A stretch of DNA of 64,000 nt from an uncultured Isosphaeraceae bacterium (GCA_945957605.1 CAMFLR010000023.1:42885-106884), one strand, 5' to 3'. Positions 15,298-25,067 are shown, counted from the first letter of the stretch. The notes: generated by a model from the letters alone, not told the origin. Made by a program: numbers and translations.

Positions 15298-17514
15298 GTG
15301 GGTTCAAGTCAAAAGAGCGGTTCGCATCATCGTGGGGGGCATCATGCAAGCGGGCTGTTCACTCGGATGCGCGAGGCGATGGGGACGGTCTACGGCGATA
15401 TCGGAACGTCCGTTCTTTACACCGTGATGGAAATCACCCGCGAGACGATTCATCTCAAGCATCACTCGCTCAATGAAGAGCAGTTCAAAGAGTTGATCGA
15501 ACGCGGTGGAGATCTCGTTACAAAAAGCGAAGCGCTGGGTGCTTTGAGTCTCGTTTTCTGGGCCATTATTTTTCTGACCGTTAAGTATGACCTCCTGGTG
15601 ATGCGAGCCGATAACCACGGCGAAGGCGGAACGTTTGCTCTTTGGGGACTTCTCAAAGGTTACACCGGACGCATTTTTGGATTTGCGTTGATTGGCTATC
15701 TCGTCGTCGCGGCGGCGGGTTTGCTCGCGGCCGACGGCGTGATCACTCCTCCTATCAGCATGCTGGGCGCCTATGAACCGCTGGGCGAGCATCTGGCGGT
15801 GTTGGCGACGTTGATCAGCCTTTTCGTGTTGTTTCAATTTCAGTGGCGAGGGACCAGCAAAGTCGGCGGCCTGTTCGGCTGGTTCATGATGTTGATCTGG
15901 TTTCCCTGGGTCGCGGTTAAAGGCGTGCCCTGGATCATTCGCCAGCCCGAAGTCTTCACCGCGCTCAATCCGCTTTACGCCCTCGAATTCTTGACACAAT
16001 TCCCGGGCGCGGGGGCGTTCGTGATCATGGGCGTCGTCGTCCTGGCAATCACTGGCGGCGAAGCGAAGTATGCGGATATCGGCCACTTCGCCAGCAAGGG
16101 CGAGCACGAAAGCAGCGAAGGCAGCAGCCTTGATCCCAAGGATTCGGGTCGTCGCCCGGTCATGTATTCATGGCTCTATGTCGTGCTTCCTTGCCTGATG
16201 CTCAACTACGCCGGTCAGGTCGGTTACATGCTAAACAAGGGCGTTCCGCCTCGCGCGAACACGTTCTACGCGTTGACGCCTACGACAGGCAATCCGACCG
16301 TGGATCAGGTGATCCTGGGAACGGACCTCGTCATTTCGGCGATCGCGGCGTTTATTGCGTCGCAGGCGCTGATTACGGGGATGTTTTCGATCGTGAAGCA
16401 GGCGATTTCGCTCGGTTTCTGCCCGCGATTCGAGGTGAGTTACACGAGCCGTGAAACCGAGGGGCAGGTTTACATTCCCGCTGTGAACTGGGGGATGTTC
16501 TTTGGCTGCGTCGTGATCACTTTGTTTTTCAGAACGGCCGGTAATCTGGCTGCGGCGTATGGAATTGCAGTGACCGGGACGATGGGGATCACGACGTTAG
16601 CGTTCGGCTACGTCGCCCATTACCGATGGGGCTGGAAGCCGTGGCAAGCCATTGCCGTTTGTGCGCCGATCATGGCGGTCGACTTGCTGTTCTTCTTCAG
16701 CAACTTGCTGAAATTTACCCACGGCGGCTACTTCCCGGTGGCGATTGCGACGGTTCTCGTCACGATCATGGTCACCTGGCAATGGGGCCGCACCGAGTTG
16801 GCCAAGGCATTTTTCGCTTTCGGCGTTCAGGGCGGGAAGAAGATCCTCTGGCTCGTCACTCTGCGCGACATGCTCGACGAGATCCGGGTGTCGATCGAGG
16901 AGAATCTGCCGCAGGCAAGAGCGCTCGTTCAAGGGAGACGACGTCTCGTCGAGACCGACCGCGCGTTCGTGTTTCTCTGCTCGCGGCCGATCAAAGACCT
17001 CGACGAGTTCGTGCCGGTGTCTCTCCGTATTTTCCTCAAAAAATACGGCGTGCTTCCCGCTCACATCACGTTTTTTTACGTGAACCAGGTGTCGGTGGCC
17101 GAGGCTGATGGTGGCCAGAACTTCGAGGTCACCAACCTCGGCCACAATATCGTCTCGGTCAGCGGGACGTACGGCTACATGGAACGGCCGGACATCCGTG
17201 GCGCGCTTCGTGAGCTTCAGAGTCGCGGCGAGATTGAGATTCCCTCGGAGCGCTGGATCATTGCCGTTGGTGAGGAAGAGATCATTATCGGCGATAACAT
17301 CTCGTTCCTGCGACGTCTGAGAGTTCAGTTGTTCGCGATGATTCTCAAATTGTCGACTCCCGCTCACCGGTTCTTCGGGCTCAACTACGACGCGTCGATT
17401 TCCAAGGAACTCATTCCAGTTGAGTTCTCGCATGAAATCGCGCGTGTTACCCTCCCCGAGCTCGAGATTGCGGAAGCCACACTCGCCCCCTCTTCGGTGG
17501 CCGAACCGCATTGA
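15298..17514 (+). CDS. kup: Kup-family potassium uptake protein
   Basis: A 738-residue Kup/HAK/KT transporter with the N-terminal signature GTVYGDIGTSVLYTVMEI, about twelve membrane helices up to residue 500 and a C-terminal cytoplasmic domain of about 200 residues. YADIGHF, in the middle of the membrane part, is a Kup mark. It should take up K+ with protons. The start is GTG at 15298, preceded by GAGGAG seven bases upstream. It follows the fluoride exporter by 261 bp and has its own promoter candidate and a downstream hairpin. The soluble loop after YADIGHF (SKGEHESSEGSSLDPKDSG) is longer and more acidic than in the Escherichia protein as I remember it. Confidence 0.93.
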   Translation: MGSSQKSGSHHRGGHHASGLFTRMREAMGTVYGDIGTSVLYTVMEITRETIHLKHHSLNEEQFKELIERGGDLVTKSEALGALSLVFWAIIFLTVKYDLLVMRADNHGEGGTFALWGLLKGYTGRIFGFALIGYLVVAAAGLLAADGVITPPISMLGAYEPLGEHLAVLATLISLFVLFQFQWRGTSKVGGLFGWFMMLIWFPWVAVKGVPWIIRQPEVFTALNPLYALEFLTQFPGAGAFVIMGVVVLAITGGEAKYADIGHFASKGEHESSEGSSLDPKDSGRRPVMYSWLYVVLPCLMLNYAGQVGYMLNKGVPPRANTFYALTPTTGNPTVDQVILGTDLVISAIAAFIASQALITGMFSIVKQAISLGFCPRFEVSYTSRETEGQVYIPAVNWGMFFGCVVITLFFRTAGNLAAAYGIAVTGTMGITTLAFGYVAHYRWGWKPWQAIAVCAPIMAVDLLFFFSNLLKFTHGGYFPVAIATVLVTIMVTWQWGRTELAKAFFAFGVQGGKKILWLVTLRDMLDEIRVSIEENLPQARALVQGRRRLVETDRAFVFLCSRPIKDLDEFVPVSLRIFLKKYGVLPAHITFFYVNQVSVAEADGGQNFEVTNLGHNIVSVSGTYGYMERPDIRGALRELQSRGEIEIPSERWIIAVGEEEIIIGDNISFLRRLRVQLFAMILKLSTPAHRFFGLNYDASISKELIPVEFSHEIARVTLPELEIAEATLAPSSVAEPH

Positions 17515-17563
17515 GCCCTTGAGGTTTTCGGTCTGCGCGCGAAGAATGACGAAATACACGGCA

Positions 17564-17596
17564 GCGGAATCGCCGACATGTCGGATGAGATTCCGC
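17564..17596 (+). terminator. Hairpin downstream of kup
   Basis: GCGGAATC (17564-17571) pairs with GATTCCGC (17589-17596). The loop holds a second perfect palindrome, CCGACATGTCGG. A short T-run, CTTTT, lies some 15 bases on. A terminator is likely, with a regulatory palindrome as the alternative. Confidence 0.45.
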
Positions 17597-17626
17597 AACG
17601 CCTGTTAGACCTTTTGAAGCCGATCC

Positions 17627-17950
17627 ATGACCACTACCACAACGATCGTTGAACTTCGCGCGAGTACTGAAGCCGGAATTTACGCTGTGGTCTACCGCCG
17701 CAGACGCAATCGCGGCGTGCTCAAATTGCTCGACGGTACAATCGCCGAAATTCCCATCCCCGACCAACGTTGCGACGCGCCGGCCCACCTCGACGAATGC
17801 TTGCCGGTGGCCATTGACGGCGGCATCGCGACGATCCACCACGTTCAACTGGGGCTGGTTGCGTCGTTCCTACTGCTTCAGGGCGTCTTCCTGCTGCCCG
17901 GCGGTGAGGTCGTCGCGGTTTATGGCGCTGAGGTTGTGCCGATCGGATAA
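17627..17950 (+). CDS. Small hypothetical protein
   Basis: A 107-residue frame after kup with a Thr-rich start, a basic patch YRRRRNRG, and a hydrophobic segment GLVASFLLLQGVFLLPGGEVVAV that might be one membrane helix. No strong ribosome-binding site is seen. A competing frame at 17649-18116 runs into the convergent gene and looks like a shadow. No family recognised; moderate chance that it is not a gene. Confidence 0.4.
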   Translation: MTTTTTIVELRASTEAGIYAVVYRRRRNRGVLKLLDGTIAEIPIPDQRCDAPAHLDECLPVAIDGGIATIHHVQLGLVASFLLLQGVFLLPGGEVVAVYGAEVVPIG

Positions 17951-17998
17951 GACACAGATCGCATGCGCCCTGGCAATTTATTCACTACGAGCGATTCG

Positions 17999-20878
17999 TC
18001 ATGGTTTAAGGGCCCTGGCGATTGCTTCGATCGTTTTTTCGCCTCGAAGATCTCGGGCGAGAATTTTTCCGTCGGGGCCAATCAGGAAGGTTGCCGGAAT
18101 GGCCGTCGCGCCGTAGCTGGAAACGACGGGCGCGTCGGATCCTGCGAGGCCTTGCGACCATGAGAGCTTCAACGCTTTGGCCATAGACGCCGCTGCGGTG
18201 GGTTGATCGTCGAGATCAATGCCGATCAGGACGAATCGCGGATCTTTGACGAAGCGATCGTGAACGGCCTGGAGATTTGGCATTTCCGCGAGGCAAGGCG
18301 CACACCAACTCGCCCAGAAATCGAGAAGAACGTACTTGCCACGATAGTCCGCCAGTTTCAATTCCTTGCCGTCAAGCGATTTGAGGACGAAGTCGGGAGC
18401 GTCGTCTCCCACTTTGAGCGCGGCCTTGGCGACGGCAATGGATTCGAGCTTGCCGAGGTCGAGCGGCGAATCGGTGGCCGCCGATCCCTGGGGTACGGAG
18501 AAGTCGTACGTGTACTCGCTGACGATTCGTCCCCACCCGCAGGAGTCGCCAGGCGGTGGCTCGTGAAGCGCGATGTGAAGCGTGTAGTCGCCGGGAGGAA
18601 GGTCGATCGCCCGGAAACGGCCTTCGGCGAGAAGCTCGACGCCGAAATTCGCAGGCCGCGCTGACTTCGTGTTTCTCGGCACAATCTCGGCCTTGCGGAT
18701 CATCCAATCGTCGGTACGCGGAAGCGCGAGCTCGCCGGCGACGAGCCTACCGCTGTTGCCGATGTTGAGCTGATACGACTGGCCAGCCGCGACGTCGACT
18801 GTTCCGCGAATGACCGGCCAGTAACGTCGATTGACGGCGTTGGGCATCCATTGGGCGAGAGAAAGACGGCACGGCATGACGTGGGTCAATTCGAACCGTC
18901 CCTGAGCGTCGGTCGTGACGAAATATCGACGAAGAAGCTGCGGATCGCCCTCGAGTGGCGATGGCGTTTCCCCCTCATACGCCATGAGGTTCACATTGGC
19001 CGCGGGCTTACCATCGAGCTTGATTGTGCCCGAGACTCCTGCCCACGGTTGGAGCTGCAACTTCGCGTCGCCCGGAATCTCGCTTCGGGTAGCCAACGCG
19101 TGGCCGGAATCGGTCAGAGCGAGGATCGCGAAGTTACCCTTCTGCGGCGGCAGGGTGAAATGCCCTGTTTTATCGATTGAGGCGTGGACCGTTTGCATTT
19201 GCTGGTTTTTTGGGATCGAGCCATTTTCAAGCGTGAGATTGACAATCCAGCCGTCTTGATAAGGTGGGACGAGGTACACGAATCCATCGCGTGCGGGTGA
19301 ACCATCGGGATTCAAAACGGCCCCGCGAATTGGGTTTGCCTTGACGAGTCGGAACGGTAAGACACCGGTCGACGCTCCGCCCGTAATCGGCTCGGAATCT
19401 TCGGGAAGATAGCCATCAGCCTGGACGCGCAGGAGATAGCGATTGGCCGGCTGAGAGGTTTTGTATTCGAATGAGTTCTGCGTCTTTTTGGCCTCCTTGT
19501 CGAGGTCGAATCCGCGCTGCCAGAGAAGCGGTTCTCCGGCCTTCCAGGCAGCGGCCAACGTGAGCGAAAAATTGGGGAGCGGCTGATTGGTATCGCGGTC
19601 GACGACAGCGCCTTTGATGACGGTCGGCGGTGTGAGCACGATATTCTGGTCGACGTCGGAAGCGAGCTTAATAGCCTCCACAGAGCCAAATCCCGTGGCC
19701 GACGCGCTAACGTGAACCCCCTTCCCCGGCGCTTCTTTCCATTCGAACCGGCCATCGCTGTCCGTGGTCAATTGCTTGGAGCTTGCGACTCCGAAAGAGC
19801 TGCGAAGGGATTCGTCTGGGCCGGACCAGAAGGCGATCACGTGGGCCCGAGCAATCGGTTTTCCCGAAGGATCGACGACGCGGCCGCGAAATGAGTGCGC
19901 GGAATCCAGCGTCAAGTACGGGCGCATTGTGCTTTGAGCAATTTTCACACGTTGAAGCGTGGGACCGAACCCCGGCGCATCCGCGACCAGCGTCGCAATC
20001 GTCCCGGGCTTGATCCCGAGGGTGAACCGGCCGTTGGCGTCCGACTTCACAGGAGGAATCGAATTTACATATCCAATACCTTCTCCATAAAAGACATTCA
20101 CGCCTGCGACAGGCTGACCATCGGGTGCGAGAACTGTTCCTTCAAGGAGCGTCCCCCGCTCGAGTCGCAGCAATGCAGAGCCATCCCGCAGCGCGGAGAG
20201 CGGCGTGTAAGGCTGCATCTGAATGCTTGGACGCTCGGGGAGGTGGAGATAGTCGTACGCACCAATTTCGATGGAATCTGGCTTTTCGGGCACGCCGGAG
20301 AGGCTCCAATTTCCGTTCGTGTCGGTCTTGATTGATTCGTATTGAATGTCGATCCATTGTTTCGATTTGCTGTAACTCTTTTTCACCGTGACAACGACCG
20401 TGGCACCTGCGAGCGGGCGATTGTCCTGATCGACTACGCGTCCGCCGATCGTCGTGCCCTTCTCGGTCTGGATGAGAATGCGTTCGGGTGGTTTTTCCGA
20501 ATCGTTATCTGGAAACCATTGTGTTACGAGGGGAACGAGGCCGTCGCCGCGCGAGGTAATGTAAAACGAGTGGTGGCGAGATGTCTCGGGAAATGAATAA
20601 TCGAACCGGGCAATTCCATTTGAATCGCTGCTCCCATCGATCTTCATGCCCTGGGCAACGTTTAACTTGAAGACCACGCCCTTCACCGGCGCGTTCGTTA
20701 CGACGTCGCGTGCTTCGACTGTGAGAGTTTGCTTACGAGCGTCCGGTTCCCCGGCGGTGATACGATTTGATGAATAAGCAAAAATAACGCTGATTAATAG
20801 CGAGATCGTGATTGTTTGACTTGCCAGAATGTACAAATCTCGTTTACGCGATTCAGCCGAATTCACTTGAATGAGCAT
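17999..20878 (-). CDS. Membrane-anchored protein with carboxypeptidase-regulatory repeats and C-terminal TlpA-like thioredoxin domain
   Basis: About 959 residues. After an N-terminal membrane or signal helix (ILASQTITISLLISVIFAY) there are several carboxypeptidase-regulatory-like beta domains, visible as repeated GRVVDQDNRPLAGATV, GTVLAPDGQPVAGVNV and GRVVDPSGKPIARAHV motifs. The last 140 residues are a TlpA/ResA-like thioredoxin fold with WCAPC at 858-862 and a cis-proline segment AIPATFLI. This predicts an extracytoplasmic thiol oxidoreductase on a long beta stalk. The frame can be extended to 21073, but that adds charged sequence ahead of the helix; the ATG at 20876-20878, after AAGGAAAGCGAGG, is chosen. 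It lies downstream of the aldo/keto reductase gene on the same strand. Confidence 0.85.
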   Translation of the reverse strand: MLIQVNSAESRKRDLYILASQTITISLLISVIFAYSSNRITAGEPDARKQTLTVEARDVVTNAPVKGVVFKLNVAQGMKIDGSSDSNGIARFDYSFPETSRHHSFYITSRGDGLVPLVTQWFPDNDSEKPPERILIQTEKGTTIGGRVVDQDNRPLAGATVVVTVKKSYSKSKQWIDIQYESIKTDTNGNWSLSGVPEKPDSIEIGAYDYLHLPERPSIQMQPYTPLSALRDGSALLRLERGTLLEGTVLAPDGQPVAGVNVFYGEGIGYVNSIPPVKSDANGRFTLGIKPGTIATLVADAPGFGPTLQRVKIAQSTMRPYLTLDSAHSFRGRVVDPSGKPIARAHVIAFWSGPDESLRSSFGVASSKQLTTDSDGRFEWKEAPGKGVHVSASATGFGSVEAIKLASDVDQNIVLTPPTVIKGAVVDRDTNQPLPNFSLTLAAAWKAGEPLLWQRGFDLDKEAKKTQNSFEYKTSQPANRYLLRVQADGYLPEDSEPITGGASTGVLPFRLVKANPIRGAVLNPDGSPARDGFVYLVPPYQDGWIVNLTLENGSIPKNQQMQTVHASIDKTGHFTLPPQKGNFAILALTDSGHALATRSEIPGDAKLQLQPWAGVSGTIKLDGKPAANVNLMAYEGETPSPLEGDPQLLRRYFVTTDAQGRFELTHVMPCRLSLAQWMPNAVNRRYWPVIRGTVDVAAGQSYQLNIGNSGRLVAGELALPRTDDWMIRKAEIVPRNTKSARPANFGVELLAEGRFRAIDLPPGDYTLHIALHEPPPGDSCGWGRIVSEYTYDFSVPQGSAATDSPLDLGKLESIAVAKAALKVGDDAPDFVLKSLDGKELKLADYRGKYVLLDFWASWCAPCLAEMPNLQAVHDRFVKDPRFVLIGIDLDDQPTAAASMAKALKLSWSQGLAGSDAPVVSSYGATAIPATFLIGPDGKILARDLRGEKTIEAIARALKP

Positions 20879-21073
20879 GTGAACTGCCTCGCTTTCCTTG
20901 TCGGAGTCGATGCGCGAACGAGTTCGAAACCGCGGGATGGCCGGCCTAAAACCGAAATCCCGCGCGGACTGCTCTCCACTTAGTGCGTCATTTCGTGCGT
21001 CGTTGGCCCCACGCACGACCGCGTTGACTCTAAAAGAATCATCGCGGAGAGTCATCCATTTTTTGCTGCTCAT

Positions 21074-22327
21074 TCATCCCAGCAGACGGTCGACCTTCGG
21101 CAGAAGCTGCGCAAAATCCAGCCCTGTGGGACAAGCGGCACGGGCAGAGGCGAGGTCGGCACCTTGCCAGTTGCGTTGTTCCTCGGTGAGCACTGCGTAG
21201 GCTTCGCGGGCCCAGCGGTGGGCGCCGTGATGTTCGTAATATGTCAGGAAACGGGTGAGATCGCCTAGGCGGGCATTTGTTCCGGCGGCGCGTGAACATG
21301 AGCCGTCGCAAGCGGCGCACATCATTGGGCCTGCCTTCAAGAGCGCAGTGCGAAGTCCGCGGATCTCGGCGGGGCTCATGGGGTGGAAACGCTGCGCAGC
21401 GTCGGTGTTTTGCGTCACCTGATCGGTGTTTGGCATCGCGACACAGACCGAGGCGATTCGCTCGTCGGACCACAGGGCCTGCAAGATGGCCTGGTACGGG
21501 TTGAGCTCGCGCTGCTTGAGAACGGGGGAATCGAGCCGCATCTGCTTGAGGTCGCGCATGAAGCCGGAGAGTGCGAGGTGGCCGGCCAGCACTTTCATGG
21601 CGACGAGACCGATGTTCTTTTTGTGACACGCGTCGATGGCGCGATTGAGCCGCGAATCCTTTTCGAGCCAGGGATTCATGGCGACCATGATCACGTCCAT
21701 CAGACCGCCTTCGGCCGCGATTTCGAGCTGTTCGGCCCTGCGCTGATCGTGGGTTGCGAAGCCGACGTGCCGCACCTTGCCGGTCTTTTTCAGTGCGGCA
21801 ATCGTCTCCTTCATTTCCCTGCTTTTGGGCCAATCCATTTCGTTGCCTGTCAGGCCAAAATCGACGGCTTTGCCCGAAAGCGCGTGGAAGTAGAGCAAGT
21901 CGATGTAATCGGTGCCGAGCGCTTCGAGCCGAGCATCAACTCGCTTGAGCATGTCGCTGGGACGCGCAACGCCATCTTTCGTGGCGAGGAAAATTTGCGG
22001 ACGCACCTCGGGCATTGCCGCGAACCATTTTTTGAACGCTTCCTCGGTTCCGTAAGTTGCGGCGGTGTCGAAGAAGCGAACTCCTCGGCTGTATTCGAAA
22101 CGCAGGAGTCGGTCGAGAGCATCGGGCGCGCGAGCGGTTCCGCCGTTCAAGATCGTGACTTGAACTCCCGTTTTGCCCAGCACGCGCCTGGGAAGTTCCG
22201 GCGGCTTGGACTTTGCGTCCTGGGCCTCGGTTGCTGAGGGCGACAACGCGGCGGCCGCAGCAACAGTTGCTGCGCCTTGCTGAATGAACGCGCGGCGAGG
22301 CATCGAAGTCGAATCAGGATCGGCCAT
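21074..22327 (-). CDS. Tat-exported aldo/keto reductase
   Basis: A 417-residue aldo/keto reductase with a Tat-type signal (RRAFIQQGAATVAAAAAL). The catalytic tetrad is intact: FDTAATYG gives Asp and Tyr, FLATKDG gives Lys, and LLYFHAL gives His. The C-terminal 110 residues hold cysteines (CAACDGSC, later ACPTG), perhaps a partial or degenerate ferredoxin-like region. Substrate unknown; such exported reductases are common in planctomycetes and probably act on sugars or aldehydes. GGAGG lies eight bases before the ATG. It is followed by the thioredoxin gene and shares its layout with a second, catalytically altered aldo/keto reductase at 25068-26279. Confidence 0.88.
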   Translation of the reverse strand: MADPDSTSMPRRAFIQQGAATVAAAAALSPSATEAQDAKSKPPELPRRVLGKTGVQVTILNGGTARAPDALDRLLRFEYSRGVRFFDTAATYGTEEAFKKWFAAMPEVRPQIFLATKDGVARPSDMLKRVDARLEALGTDYIDLLYFHALSGKAVDFGLTGNEMDWPKSREMKETIAALKKTGKVRHVGFATHDQRRAEQLEIAAEGGLMDVIMVAMNPWLEKDSRLNRAIDACHKKNIGLVAMKVLAGHLALSGFMRDLKQMRLDSPVLKQRELNPYQAILQALWSDERIASVCVAMPNTDQVTQNTDAAQRFHPMSPAEIRGLRTALLKAGPMMCAACDGSCSRAAGTNARLGDLTRFLTYYEHHGAHRWAREAYAVLTEEQRNWQGADLASARAACPTGLDFAQLLPKVDRLLG

Positions 22328-22628
22328 CGCTCGGACCTCCGCTGTCTTGGGAGTTACCTTTGTGCGAAGCGGATTACGCCGGTGTTTTCATCAAGTACCA
22401 ATTCTTTTTGTTGACCGAAAATCAGGCTGCTCTTATGCGAGTCTGGTGCCATCGTACCTTGACCGGCGCGTACTTCGCCATGATTTAGGTTGTGGCAGGT
22501 GTTTGGGAGATCGGTTGTACAAATCGCTACAAACTTATCGCTTCAGGCATTGCAATCCGAATTGGTGTCTATGACAATTGTCATTAGGTCGTGAACCGAG
22601 GTGCTACCGAGGCAAAAGGAGGTGGCCC
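22328..22628. other. Divergent intergenic region with a 14-bp perfect palindrome
   Basis: It lies between the aldo/keto reductase and vWA fusion genes. ATGACAATTGTCAT at 22571-22584 is a perfect palindrome about 45 bp before the GTG start of the fusion gene, in an AT-richer patch. No coding content is supported. Confidence 0.5.
22571..22584. promoter_or_regulatory. Perfect 14-bp palindrome, operator candidate
   Basis: ATGACAATTGTCAT reads identically on both strands. Its position just upstream of the zinc ribbon-DUF1559-vWA gene suggests a repressor or activator site; the cognate protein is unknown. Confidence 0.4.
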
Positions 22629-24965
22629 GTGGCTGAGCATGTGGGTTGCGAGTGCGGGCGGACTTATGAGGCGGAGGGGTTGGATCCGCGCTGTCCTGAT
22701 TGCGGCCGTGCGCGGTCGGAGAACGGCGGTGGAACGGCGCGCAAGCGTGGTCGTTTGTGGACGAAGTTGGTGCTTGGCGTGATTGGTGGCGGCCTCGCAC
22801 TTGCTGCGATTGTGCCGATGGTGATTGCGGCCCGCGAGTCGAATCGTCGTGGCCAATGCGTCGACAATCTCAAGCAAATTGGCCTGGCGCTTCACAATTA
22901 TCACAACTCGTTTGGCTGCTTTCCGCCAGCGGCGATTGTGAACAAGGAAGGTAAGCCAATTCTAAGCTGGCGCGTGGCGCTTTTGCCCTATCTGGGATCG
23001 ACTCAGCGTTATTCCAAATTCCGCATCGACGAGCCGTGGGATAGCCCGCACAACCTTGCGCTCTTGAATGATCGTCCCGATGTTTATGCCTGTGCGAGCG
23101 ACTCTGGCGCGAAGCCCGGAATGACGGGATACGAGGCTGTGACCGGCCCCGATGCAGCGTTTCGATCGGACAATGTTCCGGTGAAGATCGCCGACGTCAC
23201 CGATGGCACGAGCAACACGCTGGCCATCGTCGAGACGCGTCGGCTCGTTCCCTGGACCAAGCCCGAGGACACACCCGCGGCGAGTGTGACGGGCGTGCCT
23301 GGGTTGGGTGCTCTCGTTGGTGCGCACGAGGGCGGGACAGGAATGTTGTTTCTCGATGGTGGTGTGCGATTTGTTAAGACGAGAATCTCGCCTTCGGTCC
23401 TCGCTTCCCTGATCACGCGAAGTGGGGGTGAAGTGATCTCGGCCGACTCAGATGGCCATTCGACGTCGACGGTCTCGTTTGGCTCCGTGCCGGCCGCCAG
23501 GGTGACCGCGAGTCCTAGTCGCAGAATGGTGGCCCAGTTCGCAACCGAGAACACCGAGAATTACGAACATATCGAAGACAACCCTTTCGTCCGTGTGCGC
23601 AACGAGCCGCTCTCGACGTTCTCCGTCGATGTCGATACGGCCAGTTATGCGAACGTTCGCCGGTTTCTTACGCAACGCATGATGCCGCCGAAGGACGCGG
23701 TGCGCATTGAGGAATTGCTCAATTACTTCCCTTACGACGACCCTCCGCCCAGCGACGACGCGCCTGTTGCGATTCGGTTGGAGAGCGCTGCATGTCCTTG
23801 GTCGCAGGGGCACCGGCTTGTGCGGATTGGGCTCACTTCCAAGCCGATTGGCCGCGAGGGGCGGCCGGCAAGCAATCTCGTTTTTCTGATCGACGTCTCG
23901 GGATCAATGGCCGATTCTCGAAAGCTGCCGCTATTGAAGTCGGCGCTCAAGACGATGGCGGACGGCCTGGGCGAGAACGATCGCGTTGCAATTGTGACGT
24001 ACGCCGGAGCCTCGGGGCTGGTCTTGCCGTCGACGTCCTGTCAGAAGACGTCGGTGATTCTTGACGCGATCGATCGGCTCGAATCGGGTGGGTCGACGAA
24101 CGGCGGAGCGGGGATTCAGCTCGCTTATCAGCAGGCCGTTGCGAACTTCATCAAGGGTGGGACGAACCGCGTTATTCTGGCCACCGATGGTGATTTCAAC
24201 GTGGGAATTTCGTCGGAGGGTGAGCTGGTTCGTCTGATTCAAGACAAGGCGAAGAGTGGCGTTTTTCTCACCGTTCTCGGATTCGGGATGGGCAATATCA
24301 AGGACGCCACGCTCGAACAAATCGCGGATAAGGGGAACGGTCATTATGCCTATATCGACACGTTGCGAGAGGCGCGTAAGGTGCTCGTCGAGGAGCTGGG
24401 ATCGACCTTGGTGACAGTGGCGAAAGACGTGAAGGTGCAGGTTGAGTTCAACCCGGCCAAGGTGGGTGCGTACCGGTTGATCGGTTATGAGAATCGGTTG
24501 CTGAACGCAGAGGATTTCAACGACGACAAGAAGGACGCCGGCGAGGTTGGCGCTGGGCATCACGTCACTGCGCTTTACGAATTGATTCCGCCTGGAGGGG
24601 AGGACAAAGTTCTCACCGTCGACCCGCTGGAATTTCAGAAAGAGAAAAAGGCGGTGACCGAAGGGCGTGACGAATCAGTGATCGTCAAGGTGCGGTACAA
24701 GCCGCCGACGAGCGACGAGAGCCGGCTCATCAAGATGGGTCTGGTCGATAGGGGCGAAGAAACCATCGCAAAGGCGAGCGACGATCTTCGATTCGCAGCC
24801 GCGGTCGCGGGTTTTGGAATGCTACTGCGCGATTCGCCTCATAAAGGCAGCGTGACTTACGACGCGGTCCTGACCATGGCCAATTCGGCCGCCGGCAAGG
24901 ATAAACAGGGGTATCGCAAGGAGTTCGTCGAGCTTGTCGGTACGGCGAAAAAACTGAGCAAGTAA
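22629..24965 (+). CDS. Zinc ribbon-TM-DUF1559-von Willebrand A (YfbK-like) fusion protein
   Basis: A 778-residue protein with an unusual order. Residues 5-27 form a zinc ribbon (Cys7, Cys9, Cys22, Cys25). A membrane helix spans 45-68. A DUF1559 domain follows at about 69-275 (CVDNLKQIGLALHNYHNSFGCFPPA, DVTDGTSNTLAIVE, LFLDGGVRFVK, GGEVISADSDG) but without the GFTLIELL prepilin leader. A vWA N-terminal region starts near 320 and the vWA domain has a MIDAS motif DVSGSMADS at 422, GGSTNGG and ATDGDFNVG. The rest matches the YfbK-type C-terminal domain. The frame opens earlier at a TTG (22578), but AAAGGAGG is placed for the GTG at 22629. A membrane-tethered, metal-dependent adhesion or assembly role is inferred. 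Confidence 0.9.
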   Translation: MAEHVGCECGRTYEAEGLDPRCPDCGRARSENGGGTARKRGRLWTKLVLGVIGGGLALAAIVPMVIAARESNRRGQCVDNLKQIGLALHNYHNSFGCFPPAAIVNKEGKPILSWRVALLPYLGSTQRYSKFRIDEPWDSPHNLALLNDRPDVYACASDSGAKPGMTGYEAVTGPDAAFRSDNVPVKIADVTDGTSNTLAIVETRRLVPWTKPEDTPAASVTGVPGLGALVGAHEGGTGMLFLDGGVRFVKTRISPSVLASLITRSGGEVISADSDGHSTSTVSFGSVPAARVTASPSRRMVAQFATENTENYEHIEDNPFVRVRNEPLSTFSVDVDTASYANVRRFLTQRMMPPKDAVRIEELLNYFPYDDPPPSDDAPVAIRLESAACPWSQGHRLVRIGLTSKPIGREGRPASNLVFLIDVSGSMADSRKLPLLKSALKTMADGLGENDRVAIVTYAGASGLVLPSTSCQKTSVILDAIDRLESGGSTNGGAGIQLAYQQAVANFIKGGTNRVILATDGDFNVGISSEGELVRLIQDKAKSGVFLTVLGFGMGNIKDATLEQIADKGNGHYAYIDTLREARKVLVEELGSTLVTVAKDVKVQVEFNPAKVGAYRLIGYENRLLNAEDFNDDKKDAGEVGAGHHVTALYELIPPGGEDKVLTVDPLEFQKEKKAVTEGRDESVIVKVRYKPPTSDESRLIKMGLVDRGEETIAKASDDLRFAAAVAGFGMLLRDSPHKGSVTYDAVLTMANSAAGKDKQGYRKEFVELVGTAKKLSK

Positions 24966-24971
24966 ATGAAA

Positions 24972-25015
24972 CAACGCGGTCGGCGGTCGCTGTGAAACGA
25001 TCGCCGACCGCGTTG
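24972..25015. terminator. Bidirectional terminator between convergent genes
   Basis: A stem of about 18 bp starting CAACGCGGTCGG and ending CCGACCGCGTTG, with one G-T pair, encloses an 8-base loop. On the minus strand it is followed by TTTCATTT. It separates the vWA gene from the second aldo/keto reductase. Confidence 0.75.
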
Positions 25016-25067
25016 CGTGAAGTAGGCTCGGTGGGAAGCTGTTTGACGCGGCTTCCGACCTCGTCAA

